Made by a program: the position numbers and the translations under genes
Notes under the pieces: generated by a model
The model's input: only the letters and a program-made list of their open reading frames with translations
Databases searched by the model: none
What the model was told of the DNA's origin: nothing
Shown: positions 7,766-16,180 of the stretch, one piece after another
Position numbering within the stretch: position 1 is the first letter of the stretch
Layout of the letters: the number at the start of each line of letters is the position of its first letter
NCBI GenBank assembly: GCA_003611745.1
Contig: RAYF01000007.1
Coordinates: 1 to 64,000 of the forward strand
DNA length: 64,000 nt
Direction: 5' to 3'
Source of the DNA: a bacterium D16-36
GTDB taxonomy: Bacteria > Bacillota > Clostridia > Lachnospirales > Lachnospiraceae

Positions 7766-9283
7766 TTACAAAAGAGTTTTCAATTTTACCCTGTCAATTT
7801 TACCATTTAAATTCAGTGGCATATTGTCAAGAAATCTGTAAATTCCAGGAATCATGTAATCAGGTAGTTTATCCTTTACTAATTCTTTCAAATTTGGTAT
7901 CTCAGCTGATGCTGTATAAAAAAGCATAATCTTTTTTTTCTTATCGTGATACAAACAGCAACATCGATCAATGCCAGAAATTGAATAAACTGCATTCTCA
8001 ATCTCCCCCAATTCAATCCGGTGTCCCATATGCTTAATCTGATAATCTTTCCGAGAGATATAAACAATTTCCCCATATTCATTGTACTTAACCAAATCCC
8101 CAGTCCGGTAAATCATTTCACGGTAATACGGATTTAACGGATTCTGAATAAAAGCTTCTTTCGTCCGTTCATCATTATTATAATATCCATAAGACAAAGA
8201 AACCCCTCTGACACACAATTCCCCAATTTCCCCCTCAGCAACCAGACAATTATCTTTATTTAAGACTAATATATCGGTATTTCTACACGGGCGACCTATT
8301 GGTAATGGGGCAGCATCATCAAATTCCCTGTCAACAATATAATATGTACAGACATCTGTTATCTCTGTTGGTCCATAAAGATTCGCATATAATATATCTG
8401 GATACGCCCTTCTCCACATATTCAGCTGCTTATTAGGCATTGGCTCTCCACAGAATAAAACCCGCTTTAGATAATTCAGCCCTATCTTGCCACAAGCTCT
8501 TAAATTTGCAACTAAGCATAATGCTGTGGGCACCCAGAAGATTGTAGTAATCTTTTTTTCATCAATTAGTTGCAGCAATTCTAAAGGGAAAGCAAATAAC
8601 TTCTCAGGAATTAAACAAAGTGTTGCTCCCGCTTTGAGTGCCGTATATATATCCAGAATGGAATTATCAAAATACAACGGCGCTTGATTCCCAAATTTGT
8701 CCCCCTCCGTAATCTGAAATGTATCAGCCACCCATTCCGTATAATCAATCACCGATTGATGGCTTATTACCACACCTTTAGGAATGCCTGTAGAACCCGA
8801 AGTGAAAAATACATACAATGCATCCATATCAATCATTCCTTCATGAATATTCTTTATTCGCTCCTCCAAAACTTCTGTAGTTTTAATTATATTTTCGTAA
8901 TCCAATGCATCCCCTGTATAACCATCCCTCAAAATTTCTTCTTTCACAGATGAACAATTTTCACTGGCAATCAAACAAACAGGCTGCAATGTATCCAATA
9001 TTTTTCCAATACGTCCAATAGGCATTTTGTCATCAATAGGTGTATAAAAATTGCCGCTATAAGCTATCCCCAAAAAGGCTGCTATACAACCTACACTTTT
9101 CTCCATCACTACAGCAACTGGCTGTTTATAAAATCCTCTCTCTATCAAAGCAGATGCAATCCGCCATGCTTCATTCCTTAATTCAGAAAAAGTCAATCTT
9201 TTGTTTTCATCCTCTAATGCTATCTTATCTGGATACCGCCCTGCTGTCTGCTCTAAATAATCAGTTACCAGTCTGGCTCTCAT
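7766..9283 (-). CDS. Amino-acid adenylation enzyme (DltA/NRPS A-domain type)
   Basis: A 505-aa stand-alone AMP-forming ligase that would activate an amino acid with ATP and load it on the nearby carrier protein. Core motifs: VFFTSGSTGIPKG (A3, about 157-170), YFDNSILDIY (A4, with the FDxS aspartate that grips an amino group in DltA and NRPS domains), NLYGPTE (A5), YRTGDL (A7, about 393), ISRKDYQIKHMGHRIELGEIE (A8) and NLNGKIDR (A10 lysine, about 495). There is no fused carrier or condensation domain. The start at 9283 has AAGAAGG upstream and overlaps the previous gene by 23 nt. The closest known arrangement is DltA-DltC, but dltB and dltD are absent. Substrate not predictable by eye. Confidence 0.85.
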   Translation of the reverse strand: MRARLVTDYLEQTAGRYPDKIALEDENKRLTFSELRNEAWRIASALIERGFYKQPVAVVMEKSVGCIAAFLGIAYSGNFYTPIDDKMPIGRIGKILDTLQPVCLIASENCSSVKEEILRDGYTGDALDYENIIKTTEVLEERIKNIHEGMIDMDALYVFFTSGSTGIPKGVVISHQSVIDYTEWVADTFQITEGDKFGNQAPLYFDNSILDIYTALKAGATLCLIPEKLFAFPLELLQLIDEKKITTIFWVPTALCLVANLRACGKIGLNYLKRVLFCGEPMPNKQLNMWRRAYPDILYANLYGPTEITDVCTYYIVDREFDDAAPLPIGRPCRNTDILVLNKDNCLVAEGEIGELCVRGVSLSYGYYNNDERTKEAFIQNPLNPYYREMIYRTGDLVKYNEYGEIVYISRKDYQIKHMGHRIELGEIENAVYSISGIDRCCCLYHDKKKKIMLFYTASAEIPNLKELVKDKLPDYMIPGIYRFLDNMPLNLNGKIDRVKLKTLL

Positions 9284-10529
9284 TTTGACACCTTCTTTCC
9301 TGCAAAAACTGCTCCAATACTTTACATCTCTTAATATATACTCTATAATACTGCTCAAAATCAACTTCATAGTAATCCGCATCATTAAAATCCGAAGATG
9401 CAGTAAAAGGTTCTATCTGCACTTTATACAATAAGGGAGCCGGAAATTCCAAATTTAAATGTTTCACAACACATGGATAAATTGGCATCTGCCCATGTGA
9501 ATAGGAATACTCTTCTTCAAAGGAAAAACTCTCTATGGACAGCTCATTTAAAATCCTTTTCACATACTCCCGAATCATACATTCCTCCTCATGAAGCCCG
9601 TCCGCCATAATTCTTTTTGTCCGAAAGTTCTGCGAGAAATAATCAAGCATACTTATTGTTGCCCCTCTACCCATAATCCCTATCCTGCGTAATGTGCTAT
9701 CATGATTAGCAAGTACCTCTTCTCTGCTAATAAAATTATCTGACATAATGCTAGATAAAATTTCTTCTTCTGATCTATTTTGTTGTACCATCGCTTTTAC
9801 ATAACGATCTGCATTAAACATCATGATATCTTCCCAAACTTCTGACAAGTCATCTATTCCCCACAAACCAAGGTACTCATTCATTTCCTTTGGATGAAAA
9901 ACAGTATAATCCTGCGGCCAGTAGTTTCCTGCACTAAGTAAAGGAATGCTGATTACTTTACTGATTTCCCCTATATTTTTTATAAATTTAGTGTCACCCA
10001 CAAATTTATTGTACACCAGTAAATCGCAGTTTTCCAAAATCAAATCAGTGAATAAATGCTCCATCCTCTTCTTTTCTTCCCGAAGAGCTGGTATAAACAG
10101 ATTTACAATATTATATTCATGGTAAAATTCTGGCACAAATTTCATCGCATAAGCAATAACACTAATTGTGCATATCCCCAGAAAACATGAAAGCTTTTTT
10201 TCAGGTACAAGCCCTTTAAGTTGTTCATAAATATATACATTGCAAAAATCATCAAAAACTGTATATCCAAGCTCAATTAACTGCTCACAAATATCCGCAT
10301 CCCATACACTGCAAATGATAATATACGCTGACTTATACTCTTCTCTCCTTGCTGGCTTCAATACATTTAGCCCATCTAAAAAAACTGACTCACTATTATT
10401 ATCAAAACAACCGCATATAGATATCTCAGATTTATACTTATTATAAAAAGAGCGTGCCCTCTTTCCAGTTCCAAACAAATACACATCGCGCCCGTGCAGA
10501 TGTTTGCTAAAACAGCCTATATCATTCAT
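9261..10529 (-). CDS. Rossmann-like domain fused to a WcbI-like domain
   Basis: A 422-aa protein. Residues about 13-95 are a Rossmann-like domain (RDVYLFGTGKRARSFYNKY, then a CGCFDNNSE acidic strand). Residues about 113-400 resemble the WcbI family of polysaccharide-biosynthesis proteins, thought to be acyltransferases: the CFLGICTISVIAYAMKFVPE opening corresponds to the GNCQ-type start, and SIPLLSAGNYWPQDYTVFHP to the later conserved pocket. The usual GNCQ reads LGIC here. It overlaps the adenylation gene by 23 nt, so the two are probably translated together and may cooperate in adding an acyl or aminoacyl group. The WcbI call is from pattern similarity only. Confidence 0.5.
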   Translation of the reverse strand: MNDIGCFSKHLHGRDVYLFGTGKRARSFYNKYKSEISICGCFDNNSESVFLDGLNVLKPARREEYKSAYIIICSVWDADICEQLIELGYTVFDDFCNVYIYEQLKGLVPEKKLSCFLGICTISVIAYAMKFVPEFYHEYNIVNLFIPALREEKKRMEHLFTDLILENCDLLVYNKFVGDTKFIKNIGEISKVISIPLLSAGNYWPQDYTVFHPKEMNEYLGLWGIDDLSEVWEDIMMFNADRYVKAMVQQNRSEEEILSSIMSDNFISREEVLANHDSTLRRIGIMGRGATISMLDYFSQNFRTKRIMADGLHEEECMIREYVKRILNELSIESFSFEEEYSYSHGQMPIYPCVVKHLNLEFPAPLLYKVQIEPFTASSDFNDADYYEVDFEQYYRVYIKRCKVLEQFLQERRCQNESQTGN

Positions 10530-10543
10530 ACTGTTTTCCTCCT

Positions 10544-12904
10544 CTATACATGAAAATAGTGGCCCTTTAAATAGTCATAAACCTGAGGCAGCACAAGTTC
10601 CCTGACTGCTCCATACTCCCCGCTTTTCATATATTTTCTCACGCTTGATGCGCTAATCACTTTTTCTCCTATGGTTTTTCTCGGAATCTCAACAAACTCC
10701 ACACCATACTTTGGCAAAATACCCTTCATCTGGTGGTTATATTGTCTGGTAACAGCATCCTCTGGTTCATCTCCCGCAAACCGGACTATAATATCAAATG
10801 CCTTCGCAATCACCCCGCCAAACAGATCCAAATCCTGTGTTGCATCAAGCTCTAAATCGTTATTTACATCTTTCTCAAAATATCCCGGCAGGGTCTCGGA
10901 CGAAATAATATATTTTCCACTTGGAATAACTACAACGTTTTTTAAATCAGATACTCCTAACTGAACCATCTTTATTCTGTCTTCAAAACTGAAATAGGAT
11001 TTATTCTCCTCAACAACAAAAATATATAACACATCTACTTTTTTTGCTGATTCCTCAATTAAATAACGGTGCCCTCGCGTAAACGGATTACAATTCATGA
11101 CAATAGCGCCTGATTTCTTTGCATCGAAAACTCTTTTGTCCTCCACAGACTGGAGCCACTGTTTCAATCCTGACGGAACCTCAATCTGCCTCATTCTATG
11201 AATACCAAAACTAATTCTATTATTTGATGTACTATCATCATCTTTCTGAAAATATCCTTCCTCAGCACATACAGAAAATATTTTTTCTGCTATTGCCCGA
11301 GTCACATCTGCATCACAATGATATGGCAAATCACGTATATGATATTTTATATCAGGTACCTCTCTTAATGCATCCATAATGTTAGATATCGGTATATGAT
11401 TAAAATCATATACCTGCCTGTCACCTGCAAAAACAATCACTATATCACCAGATTTAAATTCTTTTTCTCTAATAACATAATGAATCGTGTTCCACCCATT
11501 TCCGCATGCCCTTACATTCATTTTATCTCCTATCTTTTTCCGTAGAAGATACCCAATACTCTCATGGTCGGAAACATAGCCTCCCCAGACAATACACGGC
11601 CCAAAAAGATACATCGTATTTAATTCGTGGTCAACATCATCTGGACAGCGTTCCCCGAAACGAAAAGTCACATCATCACTATAAATATCCTGCAGCTGTG
11701 TGTATCCGTTCTTAAAAACAACTCCCCATCTATTTTGCTGGTCAATTTCTTCAAATCTGCTATTAAAACATATCATACCTGCTGCCTGTTGCGGATCAAT
11801 CCCCAGCTTTTCTTCCCAGCCTGTATATCTTGCCTGTACATCGTCAATAAGAATGCATTTTACACCATGTTCCTCCAATTTAGGAACAATATTGAAAGCA
11901 ATATCACTATCATTTATTTGAAAGACACGTTGACTATTATAAGTAAGATTTGAATCAACCCCTAACATCGCACAAACCGGTATGAAAAAAGTCCCCCACT
12001 TAATATATGGATTCTTAGACAAAGGAAAAATCGTATAAACAATTTCCGCCCTCTCTTTTTCTTCTATATCTTCATACTCGTAACAACTGTGCCAGGAATT
12101 CCACTTGAATTTTTCTGCTTGAAGAGTTTGTATGTTAACTGCCGCCCTATTTTTTAAAAAGTAATTACTGTCTAGCACACCAACAGTTTCATAATGGGCA
12201 AAAAGATTTTCAATATTTTCTAACATATGGATAATTTCATCTGTCAGATAAATATAATCTAAGCCATATTTACTGTAAAAATATGGAACAATTGCTGCAA
12301 ACTCAAGCCGGAAATCGTAAATAAAATGTTCTTTCTGCTGCTTAAGCTGCCTTAATTCTCCGACAGGAATATTTTTTACTATATGGATACTTCTATTCTC
12401 CAATCGCTCAGCTATATTGGCAATCTCCTCATTCCATTCCCCTAAGATAATATAAGCATTATTACGAATCAGATATGTTTCCTTATATATCTGCAGCAAA
12501 AACTGTACCGTATTAAATTTCTTCTTTACTGCAGGCTTTTCCTTATGGTATTCCCGAAGTATCTTTCCCTGCCCGTCCAAAACCGGAATAGATAACACCG
12601 ACTTTTTTGCTTCAAACAAAGCCGTAATGTTCCGCTCCTCTTCAACAGTAGAAAAGGTGAAGTTTACATTGAGCAGTTCCCTTTTTTCCTTATTAGATAT
12701 AGAAACAACCCCCATTTCCTTTTTACCCTTGATATATCGTTTGAAATCCCCAAATGTAATAATCCCTTCCACTTTTCCACATTCTACTATATAAACAGTG
12801 CGTTCTGGATGCAGTAAAAAAATATCAAAAAGTGCATCTTCTTCCAAGTTATCTTTCTCAACCTGTACTACTTCATTTTCCCCATATATTTTATAATCAC
12901 ACAT
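10544..12904 (-). CDS. CBS-like / 'GPC' SGNH-like / CitC-like nucleotidyltransferase fusion
   Basis: A 786-aa multidomain protein. The N-terminus (1-120) looks like a CBS pair (KVEGIITFGDFKRYIKGKK; SIPVLDGQGKILREY). The middle (about 120-560) holds an SGNH-like region in which the GDS block reads LFGPCIVWGG (about 435), followed by ACGNGWNTIHY and DIVIVFAGDRQ, and a possible block V near HCDADVTRAIAEKI. The C-terminus (about 590-786) resembles the citrate-lyase-ligase nucleotidyltransferase domain: IVMNCNPFTRGHRYLIEESA (HxGH-type; here RGHR) and ISASSVRKYM. It may therefore make an activated nucleotide intermediate and transfer or remove an acyl group. No citrate lyase genes are present. Specific function unknown. 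Confidence 0.6.
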   Translation of the reverse strand: MCDYKIYGENEVVQVEKDNLEEDALFDIFLLHPERTVYIVECGKVEGIITFGDFKRYIKGKKEMGVVSISNKEKRELLNVNFTFSTVEEERNITALFEAKKSVLSIPVLDGQGKILREYHKEKPAVKKKFNTVQFLLQIYKETYLIRNNAYIILGEWNEEIANIAERLENRSIHIVKNIPVGELRQLKQQKEHFIYDFRLEFAAIVPYFYSKYGLDYIYLTDEIIHMLENIENLFAHYETVGVLDSNYFLKNRAAVNIQTLQAEKFKWNSWHSCYEYEDIEEKERAEIVYTIFPLSKNPYIKWGTFFIPVCAMLGVDSNLTYNSQRVFQINDSDIAFNIVPKLEEHGVKCILIDDVQARYTGWEEKLGIDPQQAAGMICFNSRFEEIDQQNRWGVVFKNGYTQLQDIYSDDVTFRFGERCPDDVDHELNTMYLFGPCIVWGGYVSDHESIGYLLRKKIGDKMNVRACGNGWNTIHYVIREKEFKSGDIVIVFAGDRQVYDFNHIPISNIMDALREVPDIKYHIRDLPYHCDADVTRAIAEKIFSVCAEEGYFQKDDDSTSNNRISFGIHRMRQIEVPSGLKQWLQSVEDKRVFDAKKSGAIVMNCNPFTRGHRYLIEESAKKVDVLYIFVVEENKSYFSFEDRIKMVQLGVSDLKNVVVIPSGKYIISSETLPGYFEKDVNNDLELDATQDLDLFGGVIAKAFDIIVRFAGDEPEDAVTRQYNHQMKGILPKYGVEFVEIPRKTIGEKVISASSVRKYMKSGEYGAVRELVLPQVYDYLKGHYFHV

Positions 12905-12934
12905 AACACTTCCCTTTTTTCTAATTTTTATATA

Positions 12935-13837
12935 TTAATCCTTTTTCGGCGGATACATTCCTAATGTCTCATAATAGTTCACATTTCTCCAATCAAAATT
13001 CTCAACTTCCTTCACTTTCTTTCCAAAGAACATGCTAAACGTATATAATCCCGGAACAATTCCTCCCCGAAGCGTCGGATGTGAATTTTCTGAAAATTCT
13101 CCCTTGATTGGATCTGCACACCCGGCTTCGATGCATTCTATTCCTGCAGCCTTAGGAAACAAACATTTTAACGCCTGCTCACTGAACTGGAAGAAATGCC
13201 ATGGCCTCTCGTGGCTCGAAAAAGCATAGTGAGTCGCGACATAAATATAGCCGCCCGGTTTTAATAATTTTATCATCTCTTCCGCCACAACCCACGGCAT
13301 CGCCAGATGCTCAAAGACCGCCAGAGAAAAGATAAAATCAAATTTCTTATCAAAATATTCTGATAATCTGTGTGCGTCCCCGGCTACATCTACATTTTCC
13401 CCCTCATAAAGGTCAAACCCGGTATAATTCGCTCTTTCACATAGATTCCTATGCTTCTGGCCGGTTACCACCCTTGAGCCAACCTCCAGAATTTCACAGC
13501 CCTCCCTGTTAAAAAGCCTTCTTGCCTCATTTACCCAGTTATCACTGGTCATCACACGCATAATAGGCACATCCGAATGCTCATACAGCTTAAAGAAAAT
13601 CTCAAAATCTGTTATCTCCCTCTCCAATAGCTGCTTCTTTATCACGGCATGCTTATGGCTTGTAATAATAATATGCGGTCTTTCCGGTAATTCCATATAT
13701 TCATCCAGAGAAAGCACCTTCTTACCGCAGAATTCCTTTTCTTTCTTAAAATTATCGACAAAATATACAACTTCATCCCCATAATACTCCAGTGCTTCTC
13801 TCCCAGATTTACTTGCTCCAAATAATACATATTTCAT
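12935..13837 (-). CDS. Rossmann-like domain fused to a class I SAM-methyltransferase
   Basis: A 300-aa protein. The N-terminal Rossmann-like domain (1-85; KYVLFGASKSGREALEYYG, VYFVDNFKKEKE) belongs to the family seen throughout this operon. Residues about 100-290 are a class I methyltransferase: CEILEVGSR (motif I, with E-x-GS instead of the usual D-x-GCG), NYTGFDLYEGENVD (motif II), FDFIFSLAVFEHLAMPW (motif IV) and LLKPGGYIYVATH (post-IV). It probably methylates a sugar or sugar-linked group in the glycan. It lies between the small membrane-anchored Rossmann protein and the CBS fusion, each within 30 nt, consistent with one operon. The acceptor is unknown. Confidence 0.75.
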   Translation of the reverse strand: MKYVLFGASKSGREALEYYGDEVVYFVDNFKKEKEFCGKKVLSLDEYMELPERPHIIITSHKHAVIKKQLLEREITDFEIFFKLYEHSDVPIMRVMTSDNWVNEARRLFNREGCEILEVGSRVVTGQKHRNLCERANYTGFDLYEGENVDVAGDAHRLSEYFDKKFDFIFSLAVFEHLAMPWVVAEEMIKLLKPGGYIYVATHYAFSSHERPWHFFQFSEQALKCLFPKAAGIECIEAGCADPIKGEFSENSHPTLRGGIVPGLYTFSMFFGKKVKEVENFDWRNVNYYETLGMYPPKKD

Positions 13838-13863
13838 TTTTATACCGCTCCTTTATTATATAT

Positions 13864-14370
13864 TTAATTCATGTTCATTTCTCTAAAAAGCAAATCTTCT
13901 ATCGATATAACCTCAGGCTCAATGTTCTTATCTAAAAGCTCATTCTCTATCTTCTCATAATCAAACATTGGTGTAACAATAATGGCGTCCACCTGAGAAT
14001 ACTGCGAGGTTTCATTTGTTCCTACAATCTTTATCCCATCATTCTCCCCCATCGGAATCTCATCTGCCCTCTTTTCAATAATACATTCCACTTTTATAGA
14101 AGTCCCTTTCAATGATTCTACAAAACGGCAGCCGACCTCCCCATTTCCGTATACTGCTACTGTTTGAATTCCCATATCTTTTAGCAGCATCTCATTACTA
14201 ATTCCCTGATTAACATTTGAAACCCATTTATTAAAAACATGATAATATTTTATAAACTTATCCCGTTTTCTTCCATTATTGTCTGCTTCCCTTCTTTCTA
14301 TATACAGCCACCATGCAATGGCTGCATAACTGCATATTATTGCAATACTTCCTAAAATCCTTTTCCTCAT
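13864..14370 (-). CDS. Membrane-anchored Rossmann-like domain protein
   Basis: A 168-aa protein with one N-terminal membrane segment (about residues 6-23, GSIAIICSYAAIAWWLYI) followed by a charged stretch and a single Rossmann-like domain (about 72-160: IQTVAVYGNGEVGCRFVESL, KVECIIEKRADE, VDAIIVTPMFDYEKI). The topology suggests a cytoplasmic domain tethered to the inner face of the membrane. It has no catalytic domain. As the same domain is fused to enzymes in neighbouring genes, it may help dock the glycan enzymes at the membrane; that is inference. Not otherwise recognised. Confidence 0.6.
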   Translation of the reverse strand: MRKRILGSIAIICSYAAIAWWLYIERREADNNGRKRDKFIKYYHVFNKWVSNVNQGISNEMLLKDMGIQTVAVYGNGEVGCRFVESLKGTSIKVECIIEKRADEIPMGENDGIKIVGTNETSQYSQVDAIIVTPMFDYEKIENELLDKNIEPEVISIEDLLFREMNMN

Positions 14371-14392
14371 TTATCCAGTCCTCTCTTTCCCG

Positions 14393-15229
14393 TTAATTTA
14401 TTTTTCCAAAGTGTCCACGCTTATAATCATATACAGCACGCAATAGATTCTTAATCCTCGCCAACTTATGTTTACCATATAACAAATTTCCTCTAATCAT
14501 AGTAAACACTTCATTGCGCGAAACAGCCACATATTCTGGAAATTCTTTCTGGTACTTTTTCCAGAGACATAAGGAATTTCTAAGAATATAATATAACCTG
14601 ACCTCATTATGCAGCGTTTTATCCATTCCTGCTATTCTCACATTCCGCCCCAGATTGTGATACAATGTCGCATCATTTACCCTGATAATCTTGTAGCCGT
14701 TTCTATGCAGCCGAAGGCAGTATTCATTATCTACATGATCTATAAACAGTTTTTCTAGAAATTTACCTGTTTTCCTATATGCCATTAGATTTAAAAGATT
14801 GCCTGAAGTCATGACAACCATCATTGGCTCATATGGTTTTAAATAATAACAATTTTTCTCTGTAACTTTTCTATGATAAGCAGAAACAATTCCCAGCTTC
14901 TCAGCAGCATGCTGCTCTATATAATGAAAAAGTTTCTCCAGCATATCATCTGCAGCCCGGCTATCCTGATCCATCGTCAGCAAATAATCATAACCGCCTT
15001 TTAAAGCCCTCACTGCTGCTGCATTCAATGCTGCTGCAATCCCTTTATTGCCATGATTATCTACATACTGTATCCTGCAATCCTTTTTTAAAGACTCAAC
15101 AATTTTAATATTTTTCTTGTCACTGTTATCAACAGCAAATAATAGATCAATATCATCTATATATGTTTTTATATTCTCTAGGACATTCTCATCTGGGTGG
15201 TATAATACCACAACTCCTGCAACCTTCAT
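14393..15229 (-). CDS. GT2-family glycosyltransferase (copy A)
   Basis: A 278-aa GT-A fold transferase of the rhamnosyltransferase-like GT2 group. Visible motifs are VAGVVVLYHPDENV at the N-terminus, DNHGNKGIAAALN, LLTMDQDSRA (metal/nucleotide-binding region), TSGNLLNLMAYRKTG and IDHVDNEYCLRLHRNGY (catalytic ED-type region, here DNEY). It has no strong membrane segment and is probably cytoplasmic or peripheral. Paralogue of the next gene upstream, sharing length and all motifs. GAGG six bases before the ATG at 15229 sets the start; the frame is open 27 nt further upstream. It likely adds a deoxyhexose-type sugar; donor and acceptor unknown. Confidence 0.85.
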   Translation of the reverse strand: MKVAGVVVLYHPDENVLENIKTYIDDIDLLFAVDNSDKKNIKIVESLKKDCRIQYVDNHGNKGIAAALNAAAVRALKGGYDYLLTMDQDSRAADDMLEKLFHYIEQHAAEKLGIVSAYHRKVTEKNCYYLKPYEPMMVVMTSGNLLNLMAYRKTGKFLEKLFIDHVDNEYCLRLHRNGYKIIRVNDATLYHNLGRNVRIAGMDKTLHNEVRLYYILRNSLCLWKKYQKEFPEYVAVSRNEVFTMIRGNLLYGKHKLARIKNLLRAVYDYKRGHFGKIN

Positions 15230-15324
15230 TTCCAACCTCATTCCTGCCACAATCACTGTTTTATAGCAACAAACTCCCCCTTAAAGCTATATACGTACGG
15301 CGTATAAATATCGCCCCCAACTTA

Positions 15325-16158
15325 TCAAGCCTTGCCATATCGCCCTGCCCCATAATCAATGAACGCCCGAATGATATATAGTATCCGCTTTAAACGCTGC
15401 CCGCCATATATTAAATTAGTTCTGGCAGCTATAATGCAATTATTCTGCATAGTCTTTATGATATCTGGAAATTTCTCTTTATATTTTTTCCTTACATACA
15501 GATAATTTCTAACATAATAATACGTTCTCACCGGACTATGTAAAGCCTTCAAAACACCATTCTTTGAATAAACATCTCCCTCTTTATGAAATAAAACTGC
15601 ATCATTTACCCGGATAACCTGATACCCCATCATGTGCAGGCGCAGACAATACTCATAATCAACCATATCTATAAAAAATTTTTCTAAAAACTTCCCACAT
15701 TTCCTGTATGCTGATAAGTTTAATAAATTTCCAGATGACATAACATACGCAATCAGTTCAGATTTTTTTAAATAATAACACTTTGTTTGATACGGCTGTT
15801 TATGATATGCAGAAACAATCCCTAGTTGTTTTGTATCATGTTTGGAAATAAACTCAATCAGCCTTTCCATCATATTTTCTGACGCCCTGCTGTCCTGATC
15901 CATCGTCAGCAGAAAGTCACAATTTTGCTTGATTGCATTTTCTGCACCTATATTAAAAGCCTTTGCAATTCCCTTGTTACCATGATTATCAATATAACAA
16001 ACCTTTTCATTTTGAAGCAATCTGCTAATCAAAGCCCTGTTTTTTAAATCACTGTTATCTACTACATATAAAATGTCCAATTGCCCTATATAAGAATTAA
16101 TATTTCCTGCCACACTATTATCAGGATTATATAAAACAACTACTCCTGCCAGACGCAT
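15325..16158 (-). CDS. GT2-family glycosyltransferase (copy B)
   Basis: A 277-aa paralogue of the following gene, differing throughout but with the same blocks: RLAGVVVLYNPDNSV, IDNHGNKGIAKAFN, LLTMDQDSRASEN, SSGNLLNLSAYRKCGKFLEK and IDMVDYEYCLRLHMMGYQ. The two clearly arose by tandem duplication, and the amount of divergence suggests different donors or acceptors, so the glycan probably has at least two residues added by this pair. It starts 22 nt after the LicD-like gene. The 95-nt gap to copy A is the second largest within this operon but shows no clear terminator. Confidence 0.85.
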   Translation of the reverse strand: MRLAGVVVLYNPDNSVAGNINSYIGQLDILYVVDNSDLKNRALISRLLQNEKVCYIDNHGNKGIAKAFNIGAENAIKQNCDFLLTMDQDSRASENMMERLIEFISKHDTKQLGIVSAYHKQPYQTKCYYLKKSELIAYVMSSGNLLNLSAYRKCGKFLEKFFIDMVDYEYCLRLHMMGYQVIRVNDAVLFHKEGDVYSKNGVLKALHSPVRTYYYVRNYLYVRKKYKEKFPDIIKTMQNNCIIAARTNLIYGGQRLKRILYIIRAFIDYGAGRYGKA

Positions 16159-16180
16159 CCTGTCTCTCCTTATTTATGTA

